A stretch of 6,925 bases of DNA from Thermodesulfovibrionales bacterium. GTDB taxonomy: Bacteria; Nitrospirota; Thermodesulfovibrionia; Thermodesulfovibrionales; UBA1546. Of the stretch, positions 5,221-6,925 are shown piece by piece; the first letter of the stretch is position 1, and each line of letters opens with the position of its first letter. The notes under the pieces were generated by a model. The model ran no database searches. It saw only the letters and a list, made by a program, of their open reading frames with translations, and had not been told where the DNA came from. The position numbers and the translations under genes are program-made. The stretch spans positions 1-6,925 of the forward strand of contig CAKKPR010000132.1 of NCBI GenBank assembly GCA_919901705.1, given 5' to 3'.

Positions 5221-6474
5221 TTATTCTCCTTTCTCTGTAGTAGCCCTGGAAAGCAAAAGGTCCAGGACTTTTTGTCCATATATGGAATTCCTCAGTCCGT
5301 CAAGGGAACCGTCCTTCTGAATGTATATTCTCATCAGGGATTCCGGCGGCATGGAAAGTCTCTGCGATATATCCATTATCTTTGCCTTGACCTCATCGTC
5401 TGTCACAGTTACTCCTTCTTTTTCACCTATTATGGAAAGGAGTACCAGTGCCTTTGCGGTTTTTATTGCCTCAGGTTTTAATTCAGCCCGTAAAGCGTCA
5501 TCGTTTTTATCGCCTGCTTTTTTGGACGCCTTAAGCTCAGCAAGCATTGCTGAGAGCTCTTTTTCGAGCATTGCATCAGGCACATCAAAGTCATGAGCAT
5601 TAACCAGTTTTTCGAGTATCTCGTCTCTCTGGACTTTCATAACCTGATTTTTCTTTGCGCTTTCTATCTCTTCTTTAATGCCTGTCCTCAAGCTCTCCAT
5701 ATTTTCAAATCCCATGTCCTTTGCGAGTTCGTCATCCATTGCAGGAAGATTTTTCTTTTTGACTGCCTTTACTGCATTTTTTACAACTGCCTTCTTGCCT
5801 GCAAGTGCTTTCACATGAAAGTCTTCAGGGAACTGTGTTTCGACCTCAACAACGTCTCCGGCTTTTTTGCCTTTCAGGCTCTCTGATATCTCTTTTGGCA
5901 GGCCTTCTACCCCAATCTTTAATACCTGATCTTTGGCAGACATGGTCTGGTCATCATGCTTAATTTCATAGTCCACTGTTATCAGGTCTTCTTCCTCTGT
6001 CTCCTTATCAGCAAGCTCATACGTTGCCTTACCTTCCTGAAGCCTTTTTAATGAGGTCTCTATATCTGAATCTGTAACAGTCACAGGGATGTCTTTTACA
6101 GCCAGATTTTTATAATCGAGATTTTCTATCCTGGGCATTATCTCAACTGTTAAAGCCAGAGACAACGGGCTATTCCTCTGAAAATTAATCCCTCCGTCCA
6201 GGGCAGGCTGTGTAACAGGCACGATACCGGCTTCTTTCAATGCCTTTTCATAAAATTCAGGGATTATTTTTTCAATAGCCTCAGCCTCAGCGCTTTTCCC
6301 AAAATGTTTTTCGATTATATTCATCGGCGTTTTCCCCGGCCTGAAACCGGGAATCTTTGCCTTCTGCCTTACTTTCTCCAGGGTGTCCTTTATCTTTTTT
6401 TCTATATCTTCCGTTGGTATCTCTATCTTAAGCCGCTTCTTTGTTGAACTGATATCTTCTACTGTTTTAAGCAA
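5221..6474 (-). CDS. tig: Trigger factor, ribosome-associated chaperone
   Basis: Trigger factor binds the ribosome exit tunnel via protein L23 and shields nascent chains, with peptidyl-prolyl isomerase activity. From the TTG at 6474 it has 417 residues (E. coli 432). The ribosome-binding signature GFRPGK falls at 43-48, exactly the usual numbering, which supports this start. A strong AAGGAGG at 6486-6480 stands five bases before it. The frame stays open for 113 more codons upstream, but those run through the promoter and antisense to polA and do not resemble trigger factor. Residues about 1-115 are the ribosome-binding domain. The FKBP-like domain follows at about 150-230 (LITVDYEI, then LKIGVEGLPKEISESLKGKKAGD), and the helical chaperone arms and C-terminus come after. 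First gene of the tig-clpP-clpX operon. Confidence 0.97.
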   Translation of the reverse strand: MLKTVEDISSTKKRLKIEIPTEDIEKKIKDTLEKVRQKAKIPGFRPGKTPMNIIEKHFGKSAEAEAIEKIIPEFYEKALKEAGIVPVTQPALDGGINFQRNSPLSLALTVEIMPRIENLDYKNLAVKDIPVTVTDSDIETSLKRLQEGKATYELADKETEEEDLITVDYEIKHDDQTMSAKDQVLKIGVEGLPKEISESLKGKKAGDVVEVETQFPEDFHVKALAGKKAVVKNAVKAVKKKNLPAMDDELAKDMGFENMESLRTGIKEEIESAKKNQVMKVQRDEILEKLVNAHDFDVPDAMLEKELSAMLAELKASKKAGDKNDDALRAELKPEAIKTAKALVLLSIIGEKEGVTVTDDEVKAKIMDISQRLSMPPESLMRIYIQKDGSLDGLRNSIYGQKVLDLLLSRATTEKGE

Positions 6475-6479
6475 AATGT

Positions 6480-6486
6480 CCTCCTT
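6480..6486 (-). promoter_or_regulatory. Ribosome binding site deciding the tig TTG start
   Basis: AAGGAGG on the minus strand, followed by ACATT and TTG. It is the strongest such site in the window and sets the non-ATG start of tig, even though the frame continues upstream. Confidence 0.9.
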
Positions 6487-6508
6487 GGGTAAATTACGGT
6501 AGTTATTT

Positions 6509-6537
6509 ACTATAAAATAATATGGAAACTTAGTCAA
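6509..6537 (-). promoter_or_regulatory. tig-clpP-clpX promoter
   Basis: Minus-strand TTGACT (6537-6532) and TATAGT (6514-6509) are 17 bases apart, each one base from the sigma70 consensus. The expected start of transcription near 6502 would leave a leader of about 28 bases containing the tig ribosome binding site. The -35 lies inside the presumed spacer of the divergent polA promoter. Confidence 0.8.
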
Positions 6538-6546
6538 TTTAAGGTC

Positions 6547-6552
6547 TATAAT
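6547..6552 (+). promoter_or_regulatory. Putative polA -10 box, leaderless spacing
   Basis: TATAAT on the plus strand ends six bases before the polA ATG, the same spacing seen at lexA. No good -35 is visible: the bases 16-18 upstream (about 6523-6530, TGGAAACT) match the consensus poorly, and no extended -10 TG is present. No ribosome binding site precedes the ATG; the only AAGG (6541-6544) is 14 bases away. Confidence 0.55.
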
Positions 6553-6558
6553 TGCAGC

Positions 6559-6925
6559 ATGAACCTTTACCTGATTGACGGCAATTCTTATGTCTACCGC
6601 GCATTCTATGCAATAAAGGGGCTGACGAACTCCAAGGGTTTTCCCACAGGCGCGATATACGGGTTTACAAACACGCTCCTTAAGATAATAAGAGGGAAGA
6701 AGCCTGATGGCGTTGTTGTCTCTTTTGATTCTCCAGCCCTGACTGAAAGACACAAGATTTTTAAGGAATATAAGGCGCAGAGACCCGAGACCCCTAATGA
6801 CCTTGTTCAGCAATTGCCTTACGTAAGGGAGATGATTAATGCCTTTAATATAAAGATCTTCGAAGTCCCCGGATACGAGGCAGATGACCTCATAGGCACA
6901 ATTGCAAAAAATGCATCGGAAAAAG
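6559..6925 (+). CDS. polA: DNA polymerase I, N-terminal part (5'-3' exonuclease domain), cut by window end
   Basis: Pol I fills gaps and removes RNA primers in lagging-strand synthesis and excision repair. The 122 residues visible belong to the FEN-like 5' nuclease domain. The metal-binding LIDGNS (5-10, D7) opens the protein, NSKGFPTGAIYGFTN follows at 24-38, and SFDSP (D57) and the arginine/lysine helical arch (HKIFKEYKAQRP, 65-76) come next. EADD (107-110, matching the acidic cluster near E. coli D115/D116) binds metal. The ATG at 6559 places LYLIDGN in the usual N-terminal position, and nothing supports a longer start. The gene continues off the right edge, so polymerase and proofreading domains cannot be judged. 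It is divergent from tig, 84 bases apart. Confidence 0.95.
   Translation, partial: MNLYLIDGNSYVYRAFYAIKGLTNSKGFPTGAIYGFTNTLLKIIRGKKPDGVVVSFDSPALTERHKIFKEYKAQRPETPNDLVQQLPYVREMINAFNIKIFEVPGYEADDLIGTIAKNASEK

Noticed and set aside
6475..6813. In-frame N-terminal extension of trigger factor by 113 codons
   Set aside because: It reads through the tig promoter and antisense to polA. The GFRPGK motif numbering and AAGGAGG fix the start at 6474.

Overview
The window looks like a piece of bacterial chromosome that is mostly protein-quality-control housekeeping, followed leftwards by a LexA locus and a small toxin-antitoxin module. Gene order, frequent ATA isoleucine and AGG/AGA arginine codons, and the mix of families suggest an anaerobic or subsurface lineage such as Nitrospirota or a deltaproteobacterial relative. 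That placement is an impression from codon use and gene style, not a demonstrated taxonomy.

Layout from left to right. A terminator-like hairpin at the left edge is followed on the plus strand by an AF2212/DUF104-like antitoxin and an overlapping VapC-type PIN toxin (59-710). On the minus strand lie a decayed-looking reading frame with a TPR-like end that contains a palindromic repeat (738-911), a 34-residue hydrophobic peptide with a good ribosome binding site (895-999), and lexA (1070-1663). lexA has a consensus sigma70 promoter whose 17-base spacer is almost entirely filled by a 16-base imperfect palindrome, probably the LexA operator. The promoter sits so close to the ATG that the mRNA should be leaderless. 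Divergent from lexA is an exported protein of unknown function (1789-2589). It converges, across a hairpin, on a small membrane metalloprotease-like gene with an HELSH motif (2678-3172, minus).

The right half is the conserved tig-clpP-clpX operon on the minus strand (6474 to 3346). It encodes trigger factor, the ClpP peptidase and the ClpX unfoldase, with TTG starts for tig and clpP, a 2-base gap between tig and clpP, and a strong hairpin between clpP and clpX. A palindrome-rich intergenic region (3173-3345) separates clpX from the metalloprotease gene and carries a longer relative of the repeat near 805-834. At the right edge the 5' end of polA (DNA polymerase I, 6559 onward) runs on the plus strand and is cut by the window end. 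Its putative promoter interlocks with that of tig and again has TATAAT six bases before the ATG with no ribosome binding site.

Functionally, trigger factor folds nascent chains and ClpXP degrades tagged or damaged proteins, while LexA and Pol I belong to DNA-damage response and repair. I see no new multi-gene system. The most interesting items are the two leaderless-looking repair-gene promoters, the LexA operator lying between the lexA promoter elements, the related short and long palindromic repeats, and the small-peptide/broken-frame locus beside lexA.
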